A stretch of DNA of 64,000 nt from positions 55,931-119,930 of the forward strand of contig CALXQM010000018.1 in NCBI GenBank assembly GCA_944390765.1, read 5' to 3'. The stretch's first letter is position 1. Every line of letters starts with the position of its first letter. The stretch is from an uncultured Alphaproteobacteria bacterium. Lineage in GTDB: Bacteria; Pseudomonadota; Alphaproteobacteria; UBA3830. Made by a program: the position numbers and the translations under genes. The notes beneath the pieces are model-generated. The model did not search any database. It saw nothing but the letters and a program-made list of their open reading frames with translations, and was not told where the DNA came from. This document shows positions 48,249 through 57,192 of this stretch, one piece after another.

Positions 48249-49236
48249 TAATTTATTTTTCTTTATTTTTTCATTCCTGTGTGCATATAGTGTATTTATG
48301 TATATGGTATATGTAAGAGATAGGGATAATTCTGAAAGTGATTCTAATCGTTTGAAAAGACGAATTAATATGTTGTCAAAACAACAAGATGCTTTATTGG
48401 AGGGGGCAAATAAAAATAAAATTTCAACTTTTACAAAAATAGAACATCAAAGTTTTGGAAGTAATATAGATAGCGCGAGTAATTTAACTGAAAGAATACT
48501 CATAATTATGAAAAAAGCTGGAATAAGTGATATGAGTTTAATAAATTTTGTTGCTTATTGTTTTATAGGTGGAGTTATTTTTACAGCTTTAATTTTATAT
48601 TTCGATTTTTTAAATACTTTAACAGGTGTTCCTATTGGTATGACGGTAGGTGCATATTTAGTATACACTTTACTTAAAAGTAGAGCAGAACAAAGAAAGA
48701 TGCAATTTTTACAGCAATTTCCTGATGCAATTGATATGATGATTAGAGGGGTAAAAGCTGGATTAAATATTGGACGTATTATGAAATTAGTTAGTTTAGA
48801 GTCTAAAGATCCAGTAGCAACAGAATATAGAATTATTAGTCAAAAATTTGATTTGGGTGTAGAACCTGAAAAAGTTCTATTGGAAGCTGCAGATCGTATT
48901 GATATTGAAGAATTTAGGTTTCTAGTTGTTGCTTTGGTTTTACAAATGGAAAATGGAGGTGTTTTAGGAGATATTTTAGCTAATTTAGCTGGTATTGTTC
49001 GTAAAAGACTAGAATTAGGCTTAAAATTAAAAGCAATGTCTGCAGAAGCTAGAATGTCAGCTATTGTTTTGAGTGTTTTGCCGTTTATTTTTGCGGGTAT
49101 TATGGCTCTTGTAAATCCAGATCACTTAAAAGAATTTGTTAAACCAGGATATGGGCAAACATTATTAAAAATAGGAATAGTTTTATTTTCTATGGGTACA
49201 TTTTTTATGATTAGGGCAACTAAAATAAAGGTGTAA
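48229..49236 (+). CDS. tadB: Tad inner membrane platform protein TadB
   Basis: GspF-type (T2SSF) membrane protein with an N-terminal helix, two central membrane helices and a pair at the C-terminus. The cytoplasmic core reads FLQQFPDAIDMMIRGVKAGLN then EMENGGVLGDILANLAGIVRKR-like. I choose ATG 48229, with GGAGG upstream; the reading frame also starts at a GTG at 48211. Confidence 0.9.
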   Translation: MMSTFIDNLFFFIFSFLCAYSVFMYMVYVRDRDNSESDSNRLKRRINMLSKQQDALLEGANKNKISTFTKIEHQSFGSNIDSASNLTERILIIMKKAGISDMSLINFVAYCFIGGVIFTALILYFDFLNTLTGVPIGMTVGAYLVYTLLKSRAEQRKMQFLQQFPDAIDMMIRGVKAGLNIGRIMKLVSLESKDPVATEYRIISQKFDLGVEPEKVLLEAADRIDIEEFRFLVVALVLQMENGGVLGDILANLAGIVRKRLELGLKLKAMSAEARMSAIVLSVLPFIFAGIMALVNPDHLKEFVKPGYGQTLLKIGIVLFSMGTFFMIRATKIKV

Positions 49237-49238
49237 TA

Positions 49239-50207
49239 ATGAATGAATTTTTATTAGATATTTTTAGCATTTTTATAGCTTTTACTGTTTATTTGTGGGT
49301 AAAACCTTATGCGGATATTTGGGCAAATAAAATATTAGCAATGTTACGTATATCTTTACGTATGAAAAAAGTCGGTGTTCAGGCGACAGCTGTAGATGAT
49401 AATTTTGAAGATACTGATGAAAATATTGGTCTTACCAAAAAAGGACCAATGTTCGGTAATAATAAAATTTTTAATTTTATAGGAGAAAAATATCCAGAAT
49501 TTATTGATCATATGAAGAATTTATTAATAAAAGCAGGAATGCGACAAGAAAATGCCCTTGAAGAATTTATGCGTTCTAAATTTACATCTGCTTGTGCTAT
49601 TTTTCTTATAACTCTATTATTACTAGGTACTAATGACTTTGATATTCCTTTTTATTTAGTAGTTTTATTATCAATTATATTGGGGATATATGGAGGACAT
49701 AAGTTAACAGATGCTAATATGGAAATGTTGGCCAATAAAAGAAAAGAAGCTATTGAAAATGGTGTTCCTGATTTAGTCGATCTTTTGGTTATTTGTACTG
49801 AATCAGGGCTGGATTTAAATAACTCTATAAGAAGAATAGCCAGAGAAATGAGGGCATCAAATCCAATATTAGCTGATGAACTTAGTTTAACTTCAATAGA
49901 GTTAGAGATGATAGCAGATCATCATACTGTTTTTAATAATTTAGAAAATAGAACAGATTGCCTTGAAATAAAAACTATTTCTAAGACATTGAGTCAGGCG
50001 TTAGATTATGGTTCATCTTTATCTGCTTCATTAAAAGAATTAGCAGTAGAATCCCGTCAAAAAAGGATGCTATTAGCTGAAGGAAAAGCTGCACAAGCGC
50101 CAACTTTGTTAACTTTACCAATGATGTTTTTTATCATGCCTTGTTTATTCATTGTGATGCTTGGCCCTGTCATTATTGGAATGATAAATTCGTTTACTGC
50201 TAAATAA
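49239..50207 (+). CDS. tadC: Tad inner membrane platform protein TadC
   Basis: Second GspF-type platform protein, partner of TadB. The core shows GVPDLVDLLVICTESGLDLNNSIRRIAREM and the C-terminal QALDYGSSLSASLKELAVESRQKRM with membrane helices on both sides. It begins two bases after tadB. Confidence 0.9.
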   Translation: MNEFLLDIFSIFIAFTVYLWVKPYADIWANKILAMLRISLRMKKVGVQATAVDDNFEDTDENIGLTKKGPMFGNNKIFNFIGEKYPEFIDHMKNLLIKAGMRQENALEEFMRSKFTSACAIFLITLLLLGTNDFDIPFYLVVLLSIILGIYGGHKLTDANMEMLANKRKEAIENGVPDLVDLLVICTESGLDLNNSIRRIAREMRASNPILADELSLTSIELEMIADHHTVFNNLENRTDCLEIKTISKTLSQALDYGSSLSASLKELAVESRQKRMLLAEGKAAQAPTLLTLPMMFFIMPCLFIVMLGPVIIGMINSFTAK

Positions 50208-50226
50208 AATAACTAAAAGGAATTTG

Positions 50227-51059
50227 ATGAATTACATCATTTATAGCAAAAATACATTTGACATAAAGAATATTAGGGGGGGGGTAGATCTTCTTATAAA
50301 TCAAATAGTTATTATGTTAAATTTAAACAATTATTAAATAAAAATTCAAAAGGAGCTATACTTATAGAGTTTGCATTTTGTGTCCCGATTGTAATCTTTT
50401 TAATATTTTATATTTATGATTTAAATAAATTGTCGCGATATAATGAAAGAACTAAATTTGTAGCTTTTCAAGTTGTTAATATGCTACAAAATATTTCGCA
50501 AAAAAGAGATAATAAAGCTATTACATTAACTGATTTTAAATTTATTAGATGTGCTACAGCCTTAAGTATTTATAATGGAACATCAGGATATGCAATATCT
50601 GGCTCAAATTCATCAGCTTGTAGACGTGTTGGGCATTTTATGTCTCTATATGTATATTATGTACAAGGAACAGATAAAAATAAAGGTAAATGTTTATGGA
50701 GATGGGATTCAGGTTACCAGAATACAACTCCATCTAATAGTGACTCATATAATGCTTATAATGATAATTCATATGCAGTGGTAAGATATTCTTCTAAAGA
50801 AGTAAGTACTAACAGTATTTATAAAGATTTAACGATAGAAAAAGGAGAAGAAAAAATTATAGTAGAAGTTTCTTTAAGAACAGGACTGTGTAAATATGCA
50901 GATGGAACAAATATTTCATCACATCCTATAAAAAATAGATTTGGATTTAATCTAATTACACCAAAATGTCCAACTCCAGCTAAAAATGGTTCTCATTTTC
51001 ACTCTATTGTAGTTTTTACTCCCAAGAAAGGATTATTTTCTTCAACTGCGCCTAAATAA
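50227..51059 (+). CDS. TadE/TadF-like minor pilin, frameshifted at a poly-G run
   Basis: The ATG at 50227 (GGAA upstream) encodes MNYIIYSKNTFDIKNIR and then meets nine G residues (50276-50284); as sequenced this frame stops near 50335. The frame downstream of the run encodes the TadE hallmark NSKGAILIEFAFCVPIVIFL, a membrane helix, and about 200 more residues to the TAA at 51059, but has no start codon of its own before the helix. A run of ten G would join the two perfectly. So the gene is either phase-variable, slipped during transcription, inactivated, or miscounted. It is the only pseudopilin-like gene inside this tad locus. Confidence 0.7.
50276..50284. repeat. Homopolymeric G(9) tract
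   Basis: Nine consecutive G in a genome of roughly 30% G+C. It lies about 50 bases into the TadE-like gene, between its start codon and its membrane helix. Runs of this type change length by strand slippage and are a common switch in surface-structure genes of host-associated bacteria. Confidence 0.9.
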
Positions 51060-51226
51060 AGCATTTAAATTGCCTATTTTTTACGCAAATAGATTTATAA
51101 CCTATAATTACGGAAAACTCACAAAGATATCCACTAACTTATCCACAAGTTTAGTGTATAAGTTAAAAATTTGTTAATGTATAAATGAAATTTTAATTTA
51201 TATATAGTAATATAAATAGAATAATA
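51060..51226. other. AT-rich spacer with one DnaA-box match
   Basis: A 167-base spacer, very AT-rich. It contains TTATCCACA at 51139-51147, an exact DnaA-box consensus, and a degenerate ATATCCACT twelve bases before it. This is not enough to call an origin; no box cluster was seen. Confidence 0.35.
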
Positions 51227-51730
51227 ATGGTTGGGAGAATGTTATATCATCCATTTAAACCTGTTTATGATTCTGAATCATTAATTTTAATACTTGGAAC
51301 TTTTCCTTCTCCACAATCGCGTATAAATGGTTTTTTTTATGGAAATCCTAGGAATAGATTTTGGAAAATTCTTTCAATTCTTGTAAATTCAAATGAAGTA
51401 CCAAAATCTATTGATGAAAAAATACGATTTCTTTTGAAAAATAGAATAGCGGTTTGGGATACAGTACAAAGTTGTGATATAAAAGGAGCAAACGATTCAA
51501 GTATTAAAAATATAATTCCAACAGATTTAAATTCCATTATTTATAGTTCAAAAATTAAAAGAATATATGCTAATGGTAATAAAGCTTTCCAAATATATAT
51601 GAAATATTGTTATTCTATTACCAATAAAACAATAATTAGGTTGCCTTCGACTAGTCCTGCTAATATGTCTTATCCATTTGAAAAACTTCTTTATTTCTGG
51701 AAAAATCTAATAAATTTTGACTTTTTATAA
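51227..51730 (+). CDS. Hypoxanthine/deoxyinosine DNA glycosylase (UDG family 6)
   Basis: A 167-residue base-excision enzyme. It shows the family pattern LILILGTFPSPQSRINGFFYGNPRNRFWKIL, the catalytic Asn in NPRN, AVWDTVQSCDIKGANDSSIKN and the LPSTSPAN motif near the C-terminus. Family members remove hypoxanthine from DNA. Start is ATG 51227 or ATG 51239; the latter fits the conserved HPFKPVYD better but the GGGAG is very close. Confidence 0.85.
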   Translation: MVGRMLYHPFKPVYDSESLILILGTFPSPQSRINGFFYGNPRNRFWKILSILVNSNEVPKSIDEKIRFLLKNRIAVWDTVQSCDIKGANDSSIKNIIPTDLNSIIYSSKIKRIYANGNKAFQIYMKYCYSITNKTIIRLPSTSPANMSYPFEKLLYFWKNLINFDFL

Positions 51731-51778
51731 ATTATTATTTATATAAATAGTAAATAATAATTTTCTAAAAGGTGAATA

Positions 51779-52897
51779 ATGAGTAAAAATTTAATAAAAT
51801 GCGCTATATGTGTTTTAGGAATAATAATTAATATAGACAAATGTATATCAATGAGTATCATAATTCCTGGCTGTATAGAAGGAGAAACGTCAACAATTTT
51901 ACATGAAGCAATTGAAAGGAACGGAAAAGATATTCAGGAGGCAATAAATTACCCTGAATCATGGCGAGATATTGCAAAAGATGTGAACTCTAGAATAGAT
52001 GATATTACACACTTGAGTATAATGCATTTAAATGTATTAATTAAAGATTATCATATTCCTATCGATATAAAAGATAGTCAAGGAAATACCTCGCTTTGCA
52101 CAGCATTTGAGCTTGGTAATATAACTATTATTGATTATTTGTTAAAAAATAGGGCAAATATAAATACAGTAAATAGTTATAATGAAAATATAATGTTTTC
52201 AGCAGTTCTATCTGATAATATAATGTTATTAGATTTTTTAAAAAATAAAGGTATTAATATCGACTCCAAAAATGATTTTGGAGATACTCCTTTATTTTCA
52301 GCAATAAGATTTGGGTGTCTCAATTCAACTGTTTGGTTAATAGATAATGGAGCGGATATATACCATATTAATGATAATCAACAAAATTTATTATTTCCAG
52401 CTATTGAGTCAGGCAATCTTAATTTGGTGAAGACATTGATAGAAAAAGGAAAAGGTTATTTTAATGTAAATGCTACTGATAGAGATAATATGACTCCTGC
52501 TATGCTATCACTTGAAAAGAATAATCTAGATATATTCGAATATTTTCTTGATAATAATGTTCCATTAGATATCAATATTATTGATAGTTATGGGAATAAT
52601 CTTTTTCTGTATTTGACAAATGGTTATCATATATTTTATATGGATGAAATGAATAGATTGGTCACAAAATTTATTGAAAAATATCCTAATACTGAGCTTT
52701 ATATTAATTCTAAAAATAAAATTGGAACAAGCCCATTAATGCAAGCTATAGAGTATCAAGACCTTGAGCTAATTAAGCTTTTGTTAAAATTTGATGTAGA
52801 TGTTGCTTCTGGTTTAGAATTTTTAAACAAACATAATTATCTTGATAGAAGTGGAAGTATAAGAAAATTATTAGAAAAGACTGATAAAAATAAATAA
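51779..52897 (+). CDS. Exported ankyrin-repeat protein
   Basis: 372 residues with an N-terminal hydrophobic signal (IKCAICVLGIIINI), then about six or seven ankyrin repeats from residue 99, for example SQGNTSLCTAFELGNITIID, DFGDTPLFSAIRFG and KIGTSPLMQAIEY. Ankyrin proteins of intracellular bacteria commonly act as host-directed effectors. An AAGGTG ribosome binding site precedes it and a terminator follows, so it is its own unit. Confidence 0.8.
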   Translation: MSKNLIKCAICVLGIIINIDKCISMSIIIPGCIEGETSTILHEAIERNGKDIQEAINYPESWRDIAKDVNSRIDDITHLSIMHLNVLIKDYHIPIDIKDSQGNTSLCTAFELGNITIIDYLLKNRANINTVNSYNENIMFSAVLSDNIMLLDFLKNKGINIDSKNDFGDTPLFSAIRFGCLNSTVWLIDNGADIYHINDNQQNLLFPAIESGNLNLVKTLIEKGKGYFNVNATDRDNMTPAMLSLEKNNLDIFEYFLDNNVPLDINIIDSYGNNLFLYLTNGYHIFYMDEMNRLVTKFIEKYPNTELYINSKNKIGTSPLMQAIEYQDLELIKLLLKFDVDVASGLEFLNKHNYLDRSGSIRKLLEKTDKNK

Positions 52898-52905
52898 TAG
52901 CTTAT

Positions 52906-52933
52906 AGCCGCTTATTAATATTAAGCGGCTTTT
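52906..52933 (+). terminator. Rho-independent terminator after the ankyrin gene
   Basis: A nine-base-pair perfect stem (AGCCGCTTA/TAAGCGGCT) with a seven-base loop, followed by TTT. It directly follows the ankyrin stop codon. Confidence 0.85.
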
Positions 52934-53008
52934 AAATAAAGTTTAATGTTTGGTTAAGTTGATAATTTGTAAAATAAGTAATAGAATAAAGACTTAGGAG
53001 GAGCTGAT

Positions 53009-54061
53009 ATGAAAAATGTTCTATCAATAACATTATTAAATGTTTTATTCGTTATAAATATTAGTGCTAATGGAAATAATAATGGGGCTGTTTCTTTTCG
53101 AGAGCAAGAAAAGAATCTGAAAAACGATAAAGATTCAAACGTTGTTTTAGACCCTGTAACAGATACTGTTAAAGATAATAATGTAAAAAATGATAGTTCT
53201 TTAAACATATCAAAGATTAAATCTAAACCTCTTGATGAGCAAAATATAGTTTCTAAATCGATTACAGAAAATAAAAGGTTAGAAATTAGTCCAAAAACAA
53301 TTTTTGCAGGTAATTCTGCAGATAAATTGGAAGCTGTTATAAATAATAATGATAATAATGCATTAACGATTCAAACGAAATTGGAAATAAATAAATATTT
53401 TGATACAAAAATGAAAAAAGCATTAGCGATTATTAATGATAATATCGTTGTTATTTTAACCGGTCAGCCATCAAATATTGATAAGATTTTTTCAAAATTA
53501 AGAAACGTTTTTACAATCGATGAATTTTCTAATGATGAAATATTTGATTTTATTGATGATGCGACTGAAATTAGGAAAAAGTACCCAATAATTCTAGAAT
53601 GTGTTGCTAGAATTATATATGTAAAAAAAGCAATAGAACATGGTATTTCTCCTAATTTAGCACTTAAGTTGTCTAGTTCAGATTATATACAGTTACCTAA
53701 TTTTATATTAAATAAGAAAATAAATGATACCGAATTTAATCAAATGATATCTGATATTGGCTGTGGAGTAGTATGGAAAGACATTGCTAAGTATTTAATT
53801 GCTGTTAATAAATATTATGGAAACAAAAATATATTGAATTTGAAGTCTTTTAAAAATTTCCCTAAGAGAGTTCAACATTATATGCTTTTATCAGAAGAAA
53901 TATCTAAATTCTTTAAAGAATACAAAAGACATGTAGATTATAATATAGCCCAAAACTTTTTATTTGGAGGAATAGAAATTAATAAAGTGAAAGCTATTTT
54001 TTCTTTATCAGAAGATGAATTTAAAGAATTATGTAGGCCAAATGATTATGAAAATTTCTAA
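53009..54061 (+). CDS. Exported protein of unknown function
   Basis: 350 residues with a signal peptide (MKNVLSITLLNVLFVINISANG). A disordered, charged region of about 80 residues precedes a helical domain from about residue 115. No conserved motif is recognised. The ribosome binding site is AGGAGG, one of the strongest in the window. It follows the ankyrin gene's terminator and lies 65 bases before another exported-protein gene. Confidence 0.65.
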   Translation: MKNVLSITLLNVLFVINISANGNNNGAVSFREQEKNLKNDKDSNVVLDPVTDTVKDNNVKNDSSLNISKIKSKPLDEQNIVSKSITENKRLEISPKTIFAGNSADKLEAVINNNDNNALTIQTKLEINKYFDTKMKKALAIINDNIVVILTGQPSNIDKIFSKLRNVFTIDEFSNDEIFDFIDDATEIRKKYPIILECVARIIYVKKAIEHGISPNLALKLSSSDYIQLPNFILNKKINDTEFNQMISDIGCGVVWKDIAKYLIAVNKYYGNKNILNLKSFKNFPKRVQHYMLLSEEISKFFKEYKRHVDYNIAQNFLFGGIEINKVKAIFSLSEDEFKELCRPNDYENF

Positions 54062-54126
54062 ATATTTTTTTATTTATTAACATAAATTTAACGTCTTGAT
54101 ATTATTCTCGTTTAAAGAGGTTAATA

Positions 54127-54717
54127 ATGAAGGCATTAGTTTGGTTTTTCTTTATACTACTTACAAATATTAGTTTATTATTTGAAGTTTTATCTGATGA
54201 TAAAAATGATAATTTTAGAAATAAAATCCAAGTAATAAAAATTAAAGATAAAGTTATTGAAACCTGGAATAATGCTGTACAATCAGTTTCGGATTTGTTA
54301 GATAAGGCAAAATTAACATTTGCAGGTCATAGAAAAGGTTATGTTAAACCAGAGTTTTTAGAAAAAATTCAATTATTGAAAAATAAATCTATTGAATTTC
54401 ATAAATATTTAGAAGATTTTATTTTAACATTAAAACAATTACCTTCGAATAAAAGCCAAGGTAAAATAGAGGTTTATAATATAAGTTTAAAATATTTAGA
54501 TTCTATGGTTAAAGTTATTCCAGATAAAGTAGAAACGTTACAAGAAGCTAACAAATTTATTTTAAATATAGATTCTAATATAAAAAATTTGCAAAATTTT
54601 TTAAGAGATGATCCATTAGTTTCAAATAAAATTGATGAGATTGTTTTAATTTATAAAGAAATTATCCAATTTATGGAAAATTATAAAAAAGAAGCTATTC
54701 AAAATTATAAAATCTAA
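54127..54717 (+). CDS. Exported helical protein of unknown function
   Basis: 196 residues with a signal peptide (MKALVWFFFILLTNISLLFEVLS) and an almost entirely helical mature part with heptad-like Leu/Ile spacing, suggesting a coiled-coil or helical bundle. No family recognised. Converges on the glycosyltransferase gene with only nine bases between. Confidence 0.6.
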   Translation: MKALVWFFFILLTNISLLFEVLSDDKNDNFRNKIQVIKIKDKVIETWNNAVQSVSDLLDKAKLTFAGHRKGYVKPEFLEKIQLLKNKSIEFHKYLEDFILTLKQLPSNKSQGKIEVYNISLKYLDSMVKVIPDKVETLQEANKFILNIDSNIKNLQNFLRDDPLVSNKIDEIVLIYKEIIQFMENYKKEAIQNYKI

Positions 54718-54726
54718 ATTTTTTTA

Positions 54727-55656
54727 TTATAAAATCTGTTTAATAATATAAATTGGTCTTTGTTTAGATTCTAGATATATACGTCCTATATATTCTCCTA
54801 TAATTCCAATGCTAATTAATTGAACACCTCCAAAAAATAATATTGCTAACATCATAGAAGCATAACCTGGTACATCTATTCCAAAGCATAGAACCCTTAT
54901 AAGAATCCAACTTCCTCTTATAAAAGATAACATAGTAATAATTATTCCTAAATATGTTGAAATTTTTAGAGGAAAAGTTGAAAAAGATGTTACGCCATCA
55001 ATAGCGTAGTTCCATAATTTCCAATAATTCCATTTAGAATTACCTTTGTTTCTTTTAGGTCTTTTATACTCTACATAAGAAGGCTCAAATCCAGCTAAAG
55101 CAAATAATCCTTTCATAAATCTTTTTCTTTCAGGAAAAGTTTTTATAACTTCAACAACTTTACGATCTAATAATCTAAAATCTCCAACATTTTCTGGGAT
55201 TTCTACATCGGATAATTTATTGAATATTTTATAAAATAATCCAGCTGTTATTCTTTTTGAAAAAGAGTCATCACTGCGATCTATTCTTTTTGCTAATACT
55301 ACTAAAGATCCATTTTGCCATTTTTCAATCATTGGTATTAATAGTTCAGGAGGATCTTGTAAATCGCAATCCATAGGGATTACACAATTTCCTAAAGCGT
55401 AATCTAATCCTGCTGTCATTGCAGCATCTTTTCCGAAATTTTTAGAAAAATCTATAATTTTTATTTGAGGCACTACTTGCTTTTTGATAGTTAATTTCTC
55501 TAATGTATTGTCTATAGAGCCATCATTTATACAAATAATTTCAAATGATAATTTCGTTTTATGAAGTTCATTAATAACAACATTAAAGAAATCATCAAGA
55601 GATTCAGATTCATTATAACATGGTAATATTATACTTAAGTCTGGAGTATTTACCAT
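54727..55656 (-). CDS. GT2 glycosyltransferase with two C-terminal membrane helices
   Basis: 309 residues of the GtrB/ArnC/dolichol-phosphate type. The nucleotide-sugar domain has LSIILPCYNESESLDDFF and the metal-binding MDCDLQDPPELL; two membrane helices follow near residues 230-290. Such enzymes charge undecaprenyl phosphate with a sugar for LPS or glycan decoration. It ends close to bamE, upstream on the same strand (two-base gap). Confidence 0.85.
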   Translation of the reverse strand: MVNTPDLSIILPCYNESESLDDFFNVVINELHKTKLSFEIICINDGSIDNTLEKLTIKKQVVPQIKIIDFSKNFGKDAAMTAGLDYALGNCVIPMDCDLQDPPELLIPMIEKWQNGSLVVLAKRIDRSDDSFSKRITAGLFYKIFNKLSDVEIPENVGDFRLLDRKVVEVIKTFPERKRFMKGLFALAGFEPSYVEYKRPKRNKGNSKWNYWKLWNYAIDGVTSFSTFPLKISTYLGIIITMLSFIRGSWILIRVLCFGIDVPGYASMMLAILFFGGVQLISIGIIGEYIGRIYLESKQRPIYIIKQIL

Positions 55657-55657
55657 T

Positions 55658-56080
55658 TTATTCTATACCGGTTGAAATAAAATCAGATTGATATTTTTTT
55701 ATTGCTATATTACTTGCTGATGAGTCTGATATTAATTCTGTTTCAATATCATCATTTAAAGAAATATCTTCTTTATATGGAATTTGTCTTTTTATATCTT
55801 TTAATACTTTATTATTATCAAATATTAACTTGACCACTACTTTATTTTTCATTTCTATACCTCTGAAAGGTAATAGTTCGGATGTAGCGCCAGAATATAT
55901 CCATGTAAATTCATTTTGTTGTAAAGATGGAGTACCACATTTTTTTAATACTTCATCCATGGTTGTCTTTCCAATGGTAAATGAATTTAAGTTTTCCGAT
56001 ATAAGAGCATTTCCTCTATAGTTTGTAACAGGTTGACACGCTACTAACAATAAAGTACTAAATAAAAGAAGATTTTTCAT
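55658..56080 (-). CDS. bamE: Outer membrane assembly lipoprotein BamE
   Basis: 140 residues with a lipobox LVAC (Cys15) and the SmpA/OmlA domain: FTIGKTTMDEVLKKCGTPS then WIYSGATSELLPF and VVVKLIFDNNKVL. The charged C-terminal tail is longer than in E. coli, as in other Alphaproteobacteria. It belongs to the BAM complex that inserts proteins such as LptD and secretins. Confidence 0.85.
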   Translation of the reverse strand: MKNLLLFSTLLLVACQPVTNYRGNALISENLNSFTIGKTTMDEVLKKCGTPSLQQNEFTWIYSGATSELLPFRGIEMKNKVVVKLIFDNNKVLKDIKRQIPYKEDISLNDDIETELISDSSASNIAIKKYQSDFISTGIE

Positions 56081-56213
56081 AAGATAACTCCATTGTTATT
56101 TTAGTTTAATGAGTAGTTTATTAAATTTCAAGACTATATAATACTAAGAAATATATCATTGGATAGATTTTTATTTTTTGTTATAGTTAAACGACAAAGT
56201 TGAGTATGTGTAA

Positions 56214-57122
56214 ATGGGGTATAATTCCTTTTTTGAAAAAGATTCTTTAACAGATTATATTTCTGATATCAGAAAAATTCCTACTCTTACAGAAGATGAA
56301 GAATTTGAGTTGGCTAGTCGTTGGAAAGAAAAAGGCGATAAGAACGCTTTGAATAAAATTATTGCTAGTCATCTTAAATTAGTTGTTAAAATTGCAAAAG
56401 GATATTCTGGATATGGATTATCAATTTCTGATTTAATAGCAGAAGGTAATCTTGGTATTATGCACGCAGTGCAACATTTTGATCCATCTATTGGCTACAG
56501 ATTTTCTACTTATGCAGCATGGTGGATAAAGTCAAAAATACAGGATTTTGTATATAATTCATGGTCTATTGTAAAACTTAGCGCGACGAAAAATAATCGC
56601 AAGTTATTTTTTGGGCTTAGAAAAATGAAAAATTTATTAGGAATAGATGATCAATCTGATAAAAATGTAAAAATATTAGCAGAAAAGTTAAATGTTACTC
56701 CAGAAGAAGTAAGACAAGTTGATACTAGACTAACTCATAAAGATTTTTCAGTTAATACTCCAATAGGGGAGGATGGTGAAACATCTTGGCAAGATTTTAT
56801 GGTAGATAAAGGAAAATCTCCAGAAAATGATATATTTGAACGTCAAGAATATGAATATAGAAAAAAAGTTTTACATAAAGCTTTAAATACTTTGTCTAGA
56901 AAAGAGTATGATATTATTCTTATGCATCGCTTAGAAACTCCTCCTAAAACTTTACATGAAATTGGAGATAAAATGAGTATTTCAGCTGAAAGAGTAAGGC
57001 AATTGGATAAACAAGCTTTTTTGAAAATTCAAAATTATATTAAATCAATAGATTGGGAAAATAAAACATTGTCTAAAAAATATAATAAATTATCATCATT
57101 TTTTATAAATGTTACCATTTGA
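56214..57122 (+). CDS. rpoH: RNA polymerase sigma factor RpoH
   Basis: Heat-shock sigma factor of 302 residues. Region 1.2 (DYISDIRKIPTLTEDEEFELA), region 2 (HLKLVVKIAKGYSGYGLSIS; YRFSTYAAWWIKSKIQDF), the RpoH box NRKLFFGLRKMK that separates it from RpoD, and region 4 (TLHEIGDKMSISAERVRQLD). It would control chaperone genes such as grpE. Confidence 0.92.
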   Translation: MGYNSFFEKDSLTDYISDIRKIPTLTEDEEFELASRWKEKGDKNALNKIIASHLKLVVKIAKGYSGYGLSISDLIAEGNLGIMHAVQHFDPSIGYRFSTYAAWWIKSKIQDFVYNSWSIVKLSATKNNRKLFFGLRKMKNLLGIDDQSDKNVKILAEKLNVTPEEVRQVDTRLTHKDFSVNTPIGEDGETSWQDFMVDKGKSPENDIFERQEYEYRKKVLHKALNTLSRKEYDIILMHRLETPPKTLHEIGDKMSISAERVRQLDKQAFLKIQNYIKSIDWENKTLSKKYNKLSSFFINVTI

Positions 57123-57192
57123 TTATTATCATAAAATTTATATTATATGAGTTGAATAATATTTTTTTAAATCAAAAAGTTTCTATTTTTAG

